Notes under the pieces: generated by a model
Seen by the model: the letters and a program-made list of their open reading frames with translations, nothing else
Told to the model about the DNA's origin: nothing
The model's database searches: none
Program-made: the position numbers and the translations under genes
Source of the DNA: Devosia algicola
GTDB taxonomy: Bacteria > Pseudomonadota > Alphaproteobacteria > Rhizobiales > Devosiaceae
Assembly (NCBI RefSeq): GCF_028816455.1
Contig: NZ_CP118246.1
Span: 434,001 to 498,000, forward strand
Direction of reading: 5' to 3'
Length of the DNA stretch: 64,000 nt
Part shown: positions 40,952 to 50,058 of the stretch, piece after piece
Layout: each line of letters starts with the position of its first letter
Position numbering within the stretch: the first letter of the stretch is position 1

Positions 40952-41296
40952 ATGGCGGACGACAACTACCTCAGCTTTTTCGGCGTGCCGGGTCTGAACT
41001 ATTCGACCAAGCTGCGCCAGTACGAGGGCTTTGTGCGGGAAAGGTTGGCCGGCTGCGCCATCACCGACCCGCTCGACGCTCATCTCGCCTTCGGTGGCGA
41101 CCTCGATGATTTCACCCAGGAGTCGTGTCGCGCGACCACCGGCCTATTGCTGATCTTTGGCTACGAGCCGCGCGAGGAAGGCGTCTATTTCCGCAAGGAG
41201 GTTTGGCCCGAAGACAAGGCGGCCGTTGGGCGTCGTGCGCGGCGGGCGAGCATCGAGCGCCTGCACTTCGGACCCAAGCGCGGAAAGCAGAGGTAG
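40952..41296 (+). CDS. hypothetical protein of the phage-like module
   Basis: 114 residues, 2-base gap to the preceding gene. N-terminus SFFGVPGLNYSTKLRQYEGFVRERL, basic C-terminus (GRRARRASIERLHFGPKRGKQR) suggesting nucleic-acid or capsid contact. Not recognised. Confidence 0.5.
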   Translation: MADDNYLSFFGVPGLNYSTKLRQYEGFVRERLAGCAITDPLDAHLAFGGDLDDFTQESCRATTGLLLIFGYEPREEGVYFRKEVWPEDKAAVGRRARRASIERLHFGPKRGKQR

Positions 41297-41299
41297 ATC

Positions 41300-41741
41300 G
41301 TGGCCGGACTTGATGATTTTGCCAAGCGCATGAGCCGGATTTCGGTCGAGGTCGAAGGTGGCGTCGAGCAGGCTGTGAAGGACTGCGCAGTCGCCGTCAC
41401 CCGCACCGTGATAAATGCCACGCCGGTTGATACCGGCAGGGCGCGCAGCAATTGGACAGCCGAGCCTGGACCAGGCGTTTCAGAAGCTGTTTCCGGCGCA
41501 CGTTCCAGGCGCGAAGGGCAGCACGGCCACGGCCAATGCCGAAATCGCCATCCAGAAGGCGGAAGCCATGATCGAGCAATTCGGCATCGGCAAGAACGGC
41601 TCGATCCACATCTTGAACAGCCTGCCCTACATCGGCGCGCTCAATGACGGACATTCGACGCAGGCACCGGTTGATTTCGTGAAGCTGGCCGTCATGGATG
41701 GTCTGGCTACCGTCCGAAACGCCAAAATCCTGAAAGACTGA
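41300..41741 (+). CDS. HK97 gp10-like head-tail protein, one frameshift
   Basis: 146 residues from a GTG start when GAGCCT at 41462-41467 is read as GAGCT (SNWTAELDQAFQKLFPAH). The DTGRARSNWTA segment and C-terminal ILNSLPYIGALNDGHSTQAP are typical of HK97 gp10/tail-completion proteins. The rest of a capsid/tail cluster is missing. A diverged copy of its C-terminus occurs at 42343-42405. Confidence 0.7.
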
Positions 41742-41744
41742 GCG

Positions 41745-42163
41745 TCAGGCATGGCCTCGGAGTTCGCCGATAGAGCGGATCGCTCCAGTCGTATCCCGAA
41801 ACTTCCAGTTGCCGTTCCAAACATTCTCCGCCCCAACAGCAATCGACGTATTGAGCCTGGTTCAGGGTCGCGAAGCGTTGATTGTTGTCGAGCCGAATCC
41901 AAGAGCCTTCATGAGCCTTAGCCTTGTACTCACGCCGTTTATAGGTTCGAAAAATCTCGAATCCTTCAGGGAATTCTACGCCGTTACGTTGGTCATGATA
42001 GCCAACTGCGGCGAGCCTGCTCTTGTGTCGGATTAGGCGCTTCGATGGGATTGGCACATTGAAGAATACGCCGGAGAATCGCGTCTTCAGTTTCCTCGCC
42101 AGTTTTACGAGCCGCCCAGATGGCAGCAAAAACTTCTGTGGATACAGGGATAGTGCGGTTCAT
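41745..42163 (-). CDS. ribbon-helix-helix protein with DUF2924/DUF4357-like C-terminus, two frameshifts
   Basis: 138 residues after reading both GAGCCT sites (42013-42018 and 41853-41858) as GAGCT. GGAGG sits five bases before the ATG at 42163. Residues 1-35 (RTIPVSTEVFAAIWAARKTGEETEDAILRRIL) look like the SeqA-type N-terminal DNA-binding domain. The C-terminal part (GVEFPEGFEIFRTYKRREYKA..., then FATLNQLNTSIAVGAENVWNGNW) resembles small DNA-associated DUF2924/DUF4357 domains. It runs antisense to the element's other genes and may be a regulator or the antirestriction/toxin component of the defence cargo (inference). Confidence 0.7.
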
Positions 42164-42204
42164 TGAAACCTCCATTTTTCTCAATTCTCCGCAAATAGCA
42201 AATA

Positions 42205-42477
42205 GTGCTATATACTGTCAAGAGAGGATTTGAACTCGCTGAGCGGCGCGGTCGCGACATGTTGGCCTCCATCGGCTTCCGGTCGTTGAAAGCTTTCGTC
42301 ATGTCGCAGAGGAAAAAACTGCCGCTCGTCCATGCGAAGCAGGTGCCTGCCGACTTCGTGAGGCTGGCGGTCATGCATGGACTGACAGCCGTCCGCGGCG
42401 CAAAGGTCGAGGGCAGGTCGCCGGTGATAAGACACTGCGTCTTCCTCCGACTCGGATTTGCGGATAGGCTTTTTTAG
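42205..42477 (+). pseudogene. fragment duplicating the gp10-like C-terminus
   Basis: In this frame residues at 42343-42405 read VPADFVRLAVMHGLTAVRGAK, closely matching APVDFVKLAVMDGLATVRNAK at the end of the gp10-like protein at 41300. The remainder is unrelated. It looks like a leftover of a second gp10-like gene or a duplication made when the intervening gene was inserted. Confidence 0.55.
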
Positions 42478-42535
42478 CCAGCCGCGGGTGAGTAACGATC
42501 TGCGCCGAATCCAAGTTGTTGAGGAATTTTATTAA

Positions 42536-43559
42536 GTGGTAGATTGCATTAGTCTATTTTCTGGGGCGGGTGGGCTTGATGTTGGTGCAAAGCAGGCTGG
42601 CGCTAAAATTATCCGTTGCGTGGAGATAGATAGTGATTCAGTTGAAACATTGCGGATTAACAATCCTAGCTTGAGGATTGATCACGCTGACATCGCAACC
42701 CTAGACTTTCTAGAGCATCGGGATAGCAGCGGACCGAAAATCATCATCGGTGGCCCTCCTTGTCAACCGTTTTCAAAGAACGGTTATTGGGTAAAAAATG
42801 AAAACCGGCTGATTGAGCATGATCCCCGTAACATGCTGTCAGAGTATCTACGCGCTGTAGAAGAGGCAAAACCTACGGGTTTTCTTTTTGAGAACGTAGA
42901 AAGCCTTCTGCATCCCACAAACAAGCATGTTGTCGAAGATTTTCTTAAACTAGCAGACACCCTTGGGTATCGTTGCACGCTCCATAAGGCCAACTCCGCT
43001 GATTACGGTGTTCCGCAAAAGCGAAAACGCGTGTTCATTTTTGGTGTCCGTAAGCGTGGTAGGGTTGCTCCACCTCTGCCACGGCCGACCCATTCCGGAA
43101 CGCCCGACACCGACGGTTTGAAGCCCTATGAGGGCGTGAAAAAATTCATGAAGGGCTATGAAGCGAAAAAATATTTCGAGCCAAGCGAGATTACTGAGAA
43201 CGGAACTTACGCCCATGAACTCGCCAGTGTGCCGCCGGGCCGAAACTATATGGCACTGGCTCATCTTGAGGATTATCACGGTCGCACATTCCGTGCCGGC
43301 GGCCGCTTCTGGAATTTCCTTCATAAGCTTCACCCTGACGAGCCTATCCATAACTATTGCTGCACAACCCGGGCCCTGGGTAGGCCCGTTCCATTGGACA
43401 AGCCGAAGACTTCGCGTTCCAGAGATTGCCGGTATTCAGACCTTTCCAAAGAACTACCAGTTCGTCGGTAAGCGCCGTTCGGTTCAGAGACAAATCGGCA
43501 ACGCGGTCCCATGCCTGCTGGGCGAGGCGATGGTCCGGCACCTGATTGAGCACCTGTAG
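42536..43559 (+). CDS. cytosine-C5 DNA methyltransferase, one frameshift
   Basis: 340 residues when GAGCCT at 43340-43345 is read as GAGCT (LHPDELSITIAAQPGPWVGPFHW). Starts with GTG; GAGGAA nearby. m5C motifs in order: I LFSGAGGLDVG, IV GGPPCQPFSKNGYW (catalytic Cys), VI ENVESLL, VIII QKRKRVFIFGVRKRG, IX RRLRVPEIAGIQTFP and X QIGNAVPCLLGE. The target-recognition region lies between VIII and IX. It precedes the McrB-like gene by two bases, so it is the modification subunit of that system. Confidence 0.92.
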
Positions 43560-43561
43560 TC

Positions 43562-45187
43562 ATGGCAAAGATCAGCAAGCAGGCCACAGCAGACGGGCGC
43601 ATGGTCGATGATTATGATCCTGACCACCCCACGATGCAGCAGCGTGAAACCATACTGCGCGACGGATTAACGGCACGGGGCTGGAAGATTGAAAGTATGT
43701 CGTCCGACGAGCAAAAAAGGCGGACGGTCATGCTAGTCTCATGCGGGGATCGCTCATACAAGCTGAACGTATTCGTCTTCCCCAACCTCGCCTATGCCAG
43801 CCGACACGTCGAGGAAAAGCGCATCCAGCTCAGCCGTGACTATGCTGAACACAAGCTTGAGTTTGAACTACCCAATAATGGCCCCGAACGTTGCCTTTTG
43901 CTGGGTATGTATACCCGCGACAACAAGACAGTGATCTCGGCTTGGGACGCGGCCGCCTATCGCAATCACGCGCAGCCCAGTAGTTGTTACGTCCGCGTTC
44001 CGGCGTTGGCTGATGCCATGCGCAACGGTCTTGGCCAATCCATCGACGGTAAGAATCGGCTCGTTTGTTGCTTCCAGCCCGACCTTCTCGCTTACTATCT
44101 CGAGAACATGCATGATCTTCATGAAAAGGTCGTGGTGGACCAAAACCTCATCAAGAAGTCGCTCGACGGCGAGCCGGATGAGGCTGCTGCCAGCGCGGGA
44201 GGCGGCTTGACCGACCAAGTAGGCGTGCCTCCTAACGCTGTCCCCGCCGATCTACCTCGCAACCGCATCCTCTATGGCGCTCCGGGCACGGGTAAAAGCC
44301 ATCGGCTCGACAATGAGGTAAGCGCGTTTTTCGGCGATGAGATGTTGTATGAGCGGGTCACGTTTCACCCAGACTATACCTACGGACAGTTCGTCGGAGC
44401 GTACCGGCCGGTGCCGATTTATCGTAAGGTATCCGGAGCGCTTCTTGCGGCCGACAAGGTAACGGATGCAGGCAAGCATGAGCCTTTAATTGACTACGCT
44501 TTCGTTCCAGGCCCTTTTCTTCGTCTATTAGTCCGCGCATTGAAAAATCCAGAACATAGCTTCGTCTTGGTTATCGAGGAACTGAACCGCGCCAATGCAC
44601 CGGCCGTCTTCGGTGAGGTGTTTCAGCTCCTCGATCGCGATAACCAGGGCGTTGGCAAGTTCTCGGTGATGATGCCGACAGAAGCACAAGACTATTTGCG
44701 GTCGCATGGTTTACCGACGTCGGTCCGACTCCCGGCGAACCTATATCTATGGGCAACTATGAACAGCGCTGACCAAGGTGTCATGCCCTTGGACGCAGCG
44801 TTCAAACGGCGCTGGACGTTCGAATATGTTCCCCTAAACGCGTCCGAAAATGTGACGGCGGGATGGATGATCCACCTGAATTTCCTTCAGGGAAGTGTGC
44901 CTTGGAATAGATTTCGGGCTGCCATTAACGACCATCTTCGCAATCGAGATGTGCCAGAAGACCGACTTCTCGGTCCATTCTTCATGCACCAGGAGGAGTT
45001 GGTAAGCGGCCAGGCGTTCAGGAACAAGCTGCTCCTGTACCTCCGCGACGACGTGGTACGGCACAACCCTGAAGTTCTGTTTAAGGGAACGCCAATTAGT
45101 TATGGTGCGCTCGCCGATGCTTATGAGAAGGGCGATCCGATTTTTGCCGAGGGGATAGACTTCGGTGCGATCAACCAAGGAAGCTGA
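43562..45187 (+). CDS. McrB-like AAA+ GTPase restriction subunit
   Basis: 541 residues. N-terminal 200 residues form a probable DNA-recognition domain (not recognised in detail). The C-terminal McrB-type AAA+ domain has Walker A YGAPGTGKSH near 245, TFHPDYTYGQFVGAYRP, Walker B LVIEELNRANAPAVFGEVFQLLDRD and the McrB signature WATMNSADQGVMPLDAAFKRRWTFEYV. Such proteins use GTP to drive the nuclease partner. Start ATG two bases after the methyltransferase stop; overlaps the next gene by 23 bases. Confidence 0.9.
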   Translation: MAKISKQATADGRMVDDYDPDHPTMQQRETILRDGLTARGWKIESMSSDEQKRRTVMLVSCGDRSYKLNVFVFPNLAYASRHVEEKRIQLSRDYAEHKLEFELPNNGPERCLLLGMYTRDNKTVISAWDAAAYRNHAQPSSCYVRVPALADAMRNGLGQSIDGKNRLVCCFQPDLLAYYLENMHDLHEKVVVDQNLIKKSLDGEPDEAAASAGGGLTDQVGVPPNAVPADLPRNRILYGAPGTGKSHRLDNEVSAFFGDEMLYERVTFHPDYTYGQFVGAYRPVPIYRKVSGALLAADKVTDAGKHEPLIDYAFVPGPFLRLLVRALKNPEHSFVLVIEELNRANAPAVFGEVFQLLDRDNQGVGKFSVMMPTEAQDYLRSHGLPTSVRLPANLYLWATMNSADQGVMPLDAAFKRRWTFEYVPLNASENVTAGWMIHLNFLQGSVPWNRFRAAINDHLRNRDVPEDRLLGPFFMHQEELVSGQAFRNKLLLYLRDDVVRHNPEVLFKGTPISYGALADAYEKGDPIFAEGIDFGAINQGS

Positions 45188-46487
45188 ACTTCTCACTGAG
45201 GAAGAAGTGTTGCCATCCTCTCGGGTGGCAACGCTCTTTCCCGAACCGCAAATGAGAAACACGCTGATCCAGAACGGCGTGCTCATCCCTGATAGGGACG
45301 GCGCATTGCGCGTGCGTTTCGTGGGAGTTGCAGTCGCTGGCGGGCGCAGCTTCCAAATACTGCCGAAAATTTTTCCTGCTTCGTGCACCAACGTCGCATC
45401 CACCATGCGGCAGGTCATCCGTGCATTGCGTCGCTATGCCCGTTGGCAGCCGCAACATCGAGATGAGATCCCTTTCCTCGATCCGACAGCGAGCCACACC
45501 GATCTAAACGCACTCGCCCTCGCGGACTGGTTGATCCGAGACTATCTAAGTTCAGGCATCTACCGTCGCCTCCGTGACCGCGAGGAAGTCAACGGACTTG
45601 GGCAGATAAGTTGGCGGCGCACAATCGAGCGTATGGCCCCTATGCTCTCGTCGGGGCGGCCGGTCTATGTGGACACTGTGACGCGATCGGCCACGAGGGA
45701 TCATGATTATTTCGTCAGTCGGTTGCACCGGCAGATTGTGGAGAGCGCCGCCCTGGGTTTCGGCCACCTTCTAGGCTACGGGCCGCTCAACCTTGACCAT
45801 GAGCCGTTTGAACCGTTAGGCGATCTGCCTGTATTTTCGCTATGCCACGCTAGGATTCGGCAGGAGATGCGGGGTGCTTTCTCCGACCGGGCAATGCAGC
45901 TTTTACCAATGCTTCTCGCATGGCTGACCGCGATCGATAAGGCCGAGAGCGCCGACCTTGCTCTGTATGGTACGAGTTCGTTCTATGACGTTTGGGAGAA
46001 GGCATGCGCGCTCGCACTGGGTAACGAACGGGATCAATGGCAAGCCCATATCCCTCGTCCAACCTGGCGCTCATTTGAAGGGCCCACGCAAACCGCCGAC
46101 ACGTTTGAGCCAGATATAGTAACCCGTTTCAAGGACGGAACAGACGAGCATCTGCTGATAGCCGATGCCAAATATTACCGGCTATCCATGCCGCCAAACC
46201 TCCGCGGCCAGCCTGGTGTCAACGACGTCGCCAAGCAGCTTTGGTATCAGCGTTGCCTCGCCAACGTAGCGCGCGACCGTGGTCTTGCCCAGACTTACAA
46301 CATATTCGTGGTGCCAGGCCCCGAGCATGAAGATGGGTTCTGGTCAGACGGCCAAGTTGATCTTGCTGGCCTTCCGGAAACGACGGTGAAGGTGAAGCGA
46401 TTATCGGGCTTGCAAGCTCTTCAGCATTTCGCCGATGGAACAGCACTTGACGCCGAACGCATCCGGGCTGTCGTAACGGCGGCGTAA
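45165..46487 (+). CDS. McrC/LlaJI-like restriction nuclease
   Basis: 440 residues. The N-terminal half is the McrC adaptor-like part. The C-terminal PD-(D/E)xK site reads FEPDIVTRF then LLIADAKYY. This matches the LlaJI restriction endonuclease (R2.LlaJI) family, whose partner is a McrB-like protein. The GTG at 45165 overlaps the McrB-like gene, but a later start is possible. The nuclease of the system. Confidence 0.82.
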   Translation: MRSTKEAELLTEEEVLPSSRVATLFPEPQMRNTLIQNGVLIPDRDGALRVRFVGVAVAGGRSFQILPKIFPASCTNVASTMRQVIRALRRYARWQPQHRDEIPFLDPTASHTDLNALALADWLIRDYLSSGIYRRLRDREEVNGLGQISWRRTIERMAPMLSSGRPVYVDTVTRSATRDHDYFVSRLHRQIVESAALGFGHLLGYGPLNLDHEPFEPLGDLPVFSLCHARIRQEMRGAFSDRAMQLLPMLLAWLTAIDKAESADLALYGTSSFYDVWEKACALALGNERDQWQAHIPRPTWRSFEGPTQTADTFEPDIVTRFKDGTDEHLLIADAKYYRLSMPPNLRGQPGVNDVAKQLWYQRCLANVARDRGLAQTYNIFVVPGPEHEDGFWSDGQVDLAGLPETTVKVKRLSGLQALQHFADGTALDAERIRAVVTAA

Positions 46488-46590
46488 GTGAATTGGTGAA
46501 TCTACATGTTATTCTGTTGAACAAAAGAGGAACATGTGACATTTTTTCTAGGCTGTTGGCGATCGAGAGTACCAGAGATAGGAAGCAGAA

Positions 46591-47988
46591 ATGAACGGTC
46601 TCGCATCTACCCGTTGGAAATCCGAGCAAGCACATGGTCACTGGTTAGGCCTGATCGACCAAGCAATCTTGGCGGCCGAGACCGCAGAATTGGAACTGTC
46701 TCGGCAGGGTGGAAGCGATCCCTCGCAGCAGCGTAAGGCAAGCGGCTCTTATTACACTCCTGCAGACGTCGCGGGGCACTTTTGGGATTTGTTCTTCCGT
46801 CATCACCGTATTTGCGACCTCAATTCGCTGCTCACGTTCATCTCCTCTACCGAACTAGTGGAGCCTTCAGCCGGGTCGGGCATGTTTGTGTTCAGCTTTC
46901 TTAAGAAGGCCGCCCTTCTCGGGGCCACTCCGGAAAGCCTCGCCAATTTGCGCTTCCACGTCGTGGACATCAATTTGGCTGCGCTACGATTTTTTTCCGA
47001 AAATTTGCGAGAAATCGAGCGCGCACTTGGAGTGGGCTTTGACGGCATCGGTCCTGACCAAAGCGATTTTCTCGAATGGGTCAACACGAGCGCCTTCACC
47101 AATGTCGTTTTTGTAGGAAATCCCCCCTTTGTCGCCAATCCCCGTGGCGCTCGTTGGCGTAACCTATATGCTGATTTCGTTGAAGCGATGCTGTCATATC
47201 GTGGTATAAAGGGGGTAAGCCTGATCGTCCCCCTTTCGGTATGTTTCAGCCGCGATTATGCGGACCTGCGCGCTGCAGTCCGAACGGCGGGAATGGGTAT
47301 CAGCGCATCCAGCTACGACAATATACCGGATTACCTTTTTAAAGCAGGTAAGCCCGATAGCACCAACACGAACCGGGCGAACAGCCAGCGCTGCACCATC
47401 CTCAATCTCGGTGGTCCCGATCCCATGCTACGGGAGGCATCGCCCCTTTTAAGCTGGCTTACGGCCGAGCGCCCAACCTTGCTGTCTACCGTTCCGACAT
47501 TTCGTCCATTTAGCAACGACGATCCGAGCGGGCAAATACCTAGACCAGCGTCGGACGCGCTGGCCGACTATATGCACGATGCAAGTGATGCGCGGCCCTT
47601 TCGCACTTTTCTGTCCAAGATAGGAAAGCCAGTTTTCTCGGTGGGTGGTGTTGCGAGAAACTACATTGGCATTCGGGACTATGAGGCAGCTGGCGCCGGT
47701 TGCATCCCAATCAAAACGCACTCCGAAGAAGAGCGTGGGCTTGTCCTTCAAATTCTCTCGTCCAAGCTTTTCTACGATTATTGGCGAACTTATGGAGACG
47801 GCTTCCACGTTACGGTCGATCTAATCGAGCGTTTTCCAGTGACGGATACGCTCGCGCGGCGCTTGGAGAGCAACGTCAACCTTGCCCGGCAAGTTTGGGC
47901 CTGCCGGGGTTCTTTCGCCAAGGAAAAGCTCAACTCCGGTCGGGTAATTAGATCATATGACTTTCGTGCTGCGTTCGAGAAAGCATAA
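46591..47988 (+). CDS. N6-adenine DNA methyltransferase (gamma class)
   Basis: 465 residues, GAAGCAG before the ATG. Begins with a coiled stretch and SGSYYTPADVAGHFW, then motif I TELVEPSAGSGMFVFSF and motif IV FVGNPPFVAN, the NPPF of N6-adenine methyltransferases. The C-terminal 200 residues could be the target-recognition domain. No nuclease domain is evident. It is about 100 bases from the McrC-like gene, so it may be a second modification enzyme of the same system or an orphan. Confidence 0.83.
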   Translation: MNGLASTRWKSEQAHGHWLGLIDQAILAAETAELELSRQGGSDPSQQRKASGSYYTPADVAGHFWDLFFRHHRICDLNSLLTFISSTELVEPSAGSGMFVFSFLKKAALLGATPESLANLRFHVVDINLAALRFFSENLREIERALGVGFDGIGPDQSDFLEWVNTSAFTNVVFVGNPPFVANPRGARWRNLYADFVEAMLSYRGIKGVSLIVPLSVCFSRDYADLRAAVRTAGMGISASSYDNIPDYLFKAGKPDSTNTNRANSQRCTILNLGGPDPMLREASPLLSWLTAERPTLLSTVPTFRPFSNDDPSGQIPRPASDALADYMHDASDARPFRTFLSKIGKPVFSVGGVARNYIGIRDYEAAGAGCIPIKTHSEEERGLVLQILSSKLFYDYWRTYGDGFHVTVDLIERFPVTDTLARRLESNVNLARQVWACRGSFAKEKLNSGRVIRSYDFRAAFEKA

Positions 47989-48025
47989 GCACGATTTCCA
48001 CCTATCTGCCGCGTGTCAATTGCGG

Positions 48026-48054
48026 AAGGATCGACTGCAGCCGATCCTTTTATT
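48026..48054 (+). terminator. probable rho-independent terminator
   Basis: Stem AAGGATCG (48026-48033) with CGATCCTT (48042-48049), 8-base loop, followed by TTATT. It closes the restriction-modification transcription unit 40 bases behind the methyltransferase stop. Confidence 0.65.
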
Positions 48055-48068
48055 GCGGCGGGGAGGAA

Positions 48069-48144
48069 TGGTGCCGGCTGGAGGATTCGAACCCCCGACA
48101 TCGTGATTACAAATCACGCGCTCTACCAACTGAGCTAAGCCGGC
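48069..48144 (-). tRNA. tRNA-Thr (TGT), intact, carried inside the element
   Basis: Acceptor GCCGGCT/AGCCGGC, D-arm TAGCTCAGTTGGTAGAGC, anticodon loop with TGT in GTGATTTGTAATCAC, T-arm GGTTCGAATCC, CCA encoded. Its D-arm matches the split tRNA-Thr outside, but the anticodon and T stems differ. It is 100 bases inside attR, so it appears to restore the function of the gene that the element disrupted. Confidence 0.92.
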
Positions 48145-48243
48145 CTCTCGACACCGATTTTCGGTGCCTATTCGGTACTTGATCGGATCGCATGAACCTT
48201 AAGCGCATGTTCCGATCTCGTTTTTTGACTCCCAGGCCCTCCA

Positions 48244-48282
<39 letters not shown>

Positions 48283-48444
48283 GCTGGCCGGGGAAATAGC
48301 AGGCAGCGCGGGCGTTTGCAAGGGTTCATTTAAGTTTCAAAAAGAGAACATGCGACGAACATGCGACGAAAAAACGCGTCGCACGGTCGCACGTGCGATA
48401 AGTTTGTTCTGTGCCTGTTCTGTTCATGGTTGAAATTGACCCGC

Positions 48445-48777
48445 CTATTGGGCGTTGATCCTGCCATCGATGGCATTGACCAGGCCGGTCAGGGCATCAA
48501 GCTGCATTTGCAGCAATTGGTTCTGGCGTTCCAGATCGGAGATCCGTTGCGCGTTCTGATTGATTAGATCTGCGTGTTGATTGCTGGTGTCAATTTGCCG
48601 GTTCAGTGCCCTGGTGTGTTCCTCCAAGGCGTCGTTCTGTTGGTTGTGAAGGCAAACTAAATAATCGACGGCACCATTGATAAAACTCGTCGTATCATAG
48701 CCTACTGTTTGAAAGCAGGCTGCCGATGCAGCGCTAGGCGCAAGCATCATCAAGGCTGCAATGATCGCAATTCTCAC
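48445..48777 (-). CDS. secreted coiled-coil protein
   Basis: 110 residues from a GTG with GGGGAG six bases upstream. Signal peptide MRIAIIAALMMLAPSAASA, then CFQTVGYDTTSFINGAVDYLVCLHNQ (two cysteines) and a long heptad-rich coiled coil (LNRQIDTSNQHADLINQNAQRISDLERQNQLLQMQLDAL). Exported to the periplasm. Function unknown. First gene right of the element. Confidence 0.6.
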   Translation of the reverse strand: MRIAIIAALMMLAPSAASAACFQTVGYDTTSFINGAVDYLVCLHNQQNDALEEHTRALNRQIDTSNQHADLINQNAQRISDLERQNQLLQMQLDALTGLVNAIDGRINAQ

Positions 48778-49148
48778 ACTTGTTACTCCCCAAATAGACG
48801 ACCAAAATCTAGTGCCGTCTATTCGGGAAGTCCAGTTGTCGCGATCAGGTGCTAGCCTTGGCTGCGCTTCAAGGCAAGAGGTTTTGGCGTTGCTTGGAGC
48901 GTTCCCTGATTTCTCAATGCTGTTTTGCCCCGAGAATGATTTTTCTGCACATCTCGCGCTCAGCGGGACGAAAACACTTCGAACTGTGCGCTTATGCGTC
49001 GCCACTTTTGCCTGTCGGGCGAGGGACAGGCGATTTTGCCGGGTCGGGTGTGCCGTGTCGAAATTGCGCTTGCCGTTGGATGTTGGTCACCGTACCAATC
49101 CCCCGTATAGTCACGGTTTCTCTGCCGAATTCGACCGGAGCCCTACAA
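48778..49148. other. upstream region of cysD, no gene recognised
   Basis: About 370 bases. Frames here are open but carry no recognisable protein, and cysD starts at 49149. This is the likely promoter region of the sulfate-activation operon. No CysB-like site could be assigned by eye. Confidence 0.4.
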
Positions 49149-50057
49149 ATGTCGACGCCAGAAATGTCTCATATGCGGGCTCTTGAGGCCGAAAGCATCG
49201 AAATTCTTCGGGAGGTAGCGGCCAGTTTTGAGCGGCCAGTGATGATGTATTCAATCGGCAAGGATTCAAGTGTGCTGCTGCATTTGGCACGCAAGGCATT
49301 CTTCCCATCGAAAATTCCGTTTCCACTGCTGCATGTGAATACCACCTGGAAATTTCGCGAAATGATCGCCTTTCGCGACCGCATGTCCGAACAGTATGGA
49401 TTTGATTTGATCAGTCATACCAACCCCGACGGGATTCGGGATGGCATCAATCCGTTCGACCATGGCTCGTCGCGTTTTACCGATATCATGAAGACACAGG
49501 CGTTGCGCCAGGCGCTGGATGCGGGTCGTTTCGATGCGGCCATCGGTGGCGCGCGACGGGACGAGGAGAAGTCGCGTGCCAAGGAACGTATTTTTTCTCA
49601 TCGCAACGCTCAGCACGCCTGGGACCCAAAGCATCAGCGCCCCGAACTATGGCGGGTTTTCAATACACGTCTGAACCCTGGCGAGAGTATGCGGGTGTTT
49701 CCCATCTCCAATTGGACCGAACTCGATATCTGGACCTACATTTATGCCGAGCAGATTGAACTGCCGGCGTTATATTTTGCCAAGCGCCGTCCGGTTGTGG
49801 AGCGCTCTGGCACCTTGATCATGATCGATGATGAGCGTTTCCGATTCTGCGCCCGGTGAGCAGCCACGCGACGAAGTTGTGCGGTTCCGCACATTGGGTG
49901 ATTACCCTTTGACAGGTGCCATCCGCTCGCACGCGGCAACATTGCCCGAAATCATCATGGAGATGCAGGCCAGTCGGACCTCCGAACGGGAAGGTCGCCT
50001 GATTGATAGTGACAGCGTCGGTTCGATGGAAAAAAGAAGCAGGAAGGCTATTTCTGA
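49149..50057 (+). CDS. cysD: sulfate adenylyltransferase subunit 2, three base deletions
   Basis: 303 residues when three missing bases are restored, matching the usual length. Two are near 49838-49856 ([30 protein letters not shown]) and one is in the A-run at 50030-50035, which brings back the canonical end [10 protein letters not shown]. Before that the protein is textbook Cys[46 protein letters not shown]. With CysNC it makes adenosine 5'-phosphosulfate from sulfate and ATP. Three deletions return the frame, which supports sequencing error. Confidence 0.92.
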
Positions 50058-50058
50058 T

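Noticed and set aside
41707..42129. Minus-strand ORF read as a separate 140-residue protein
   Set aside because: Only its middle part is real; it belongs to the RHH gene after the two GAGCCT repairs, while its ends are out of frame.
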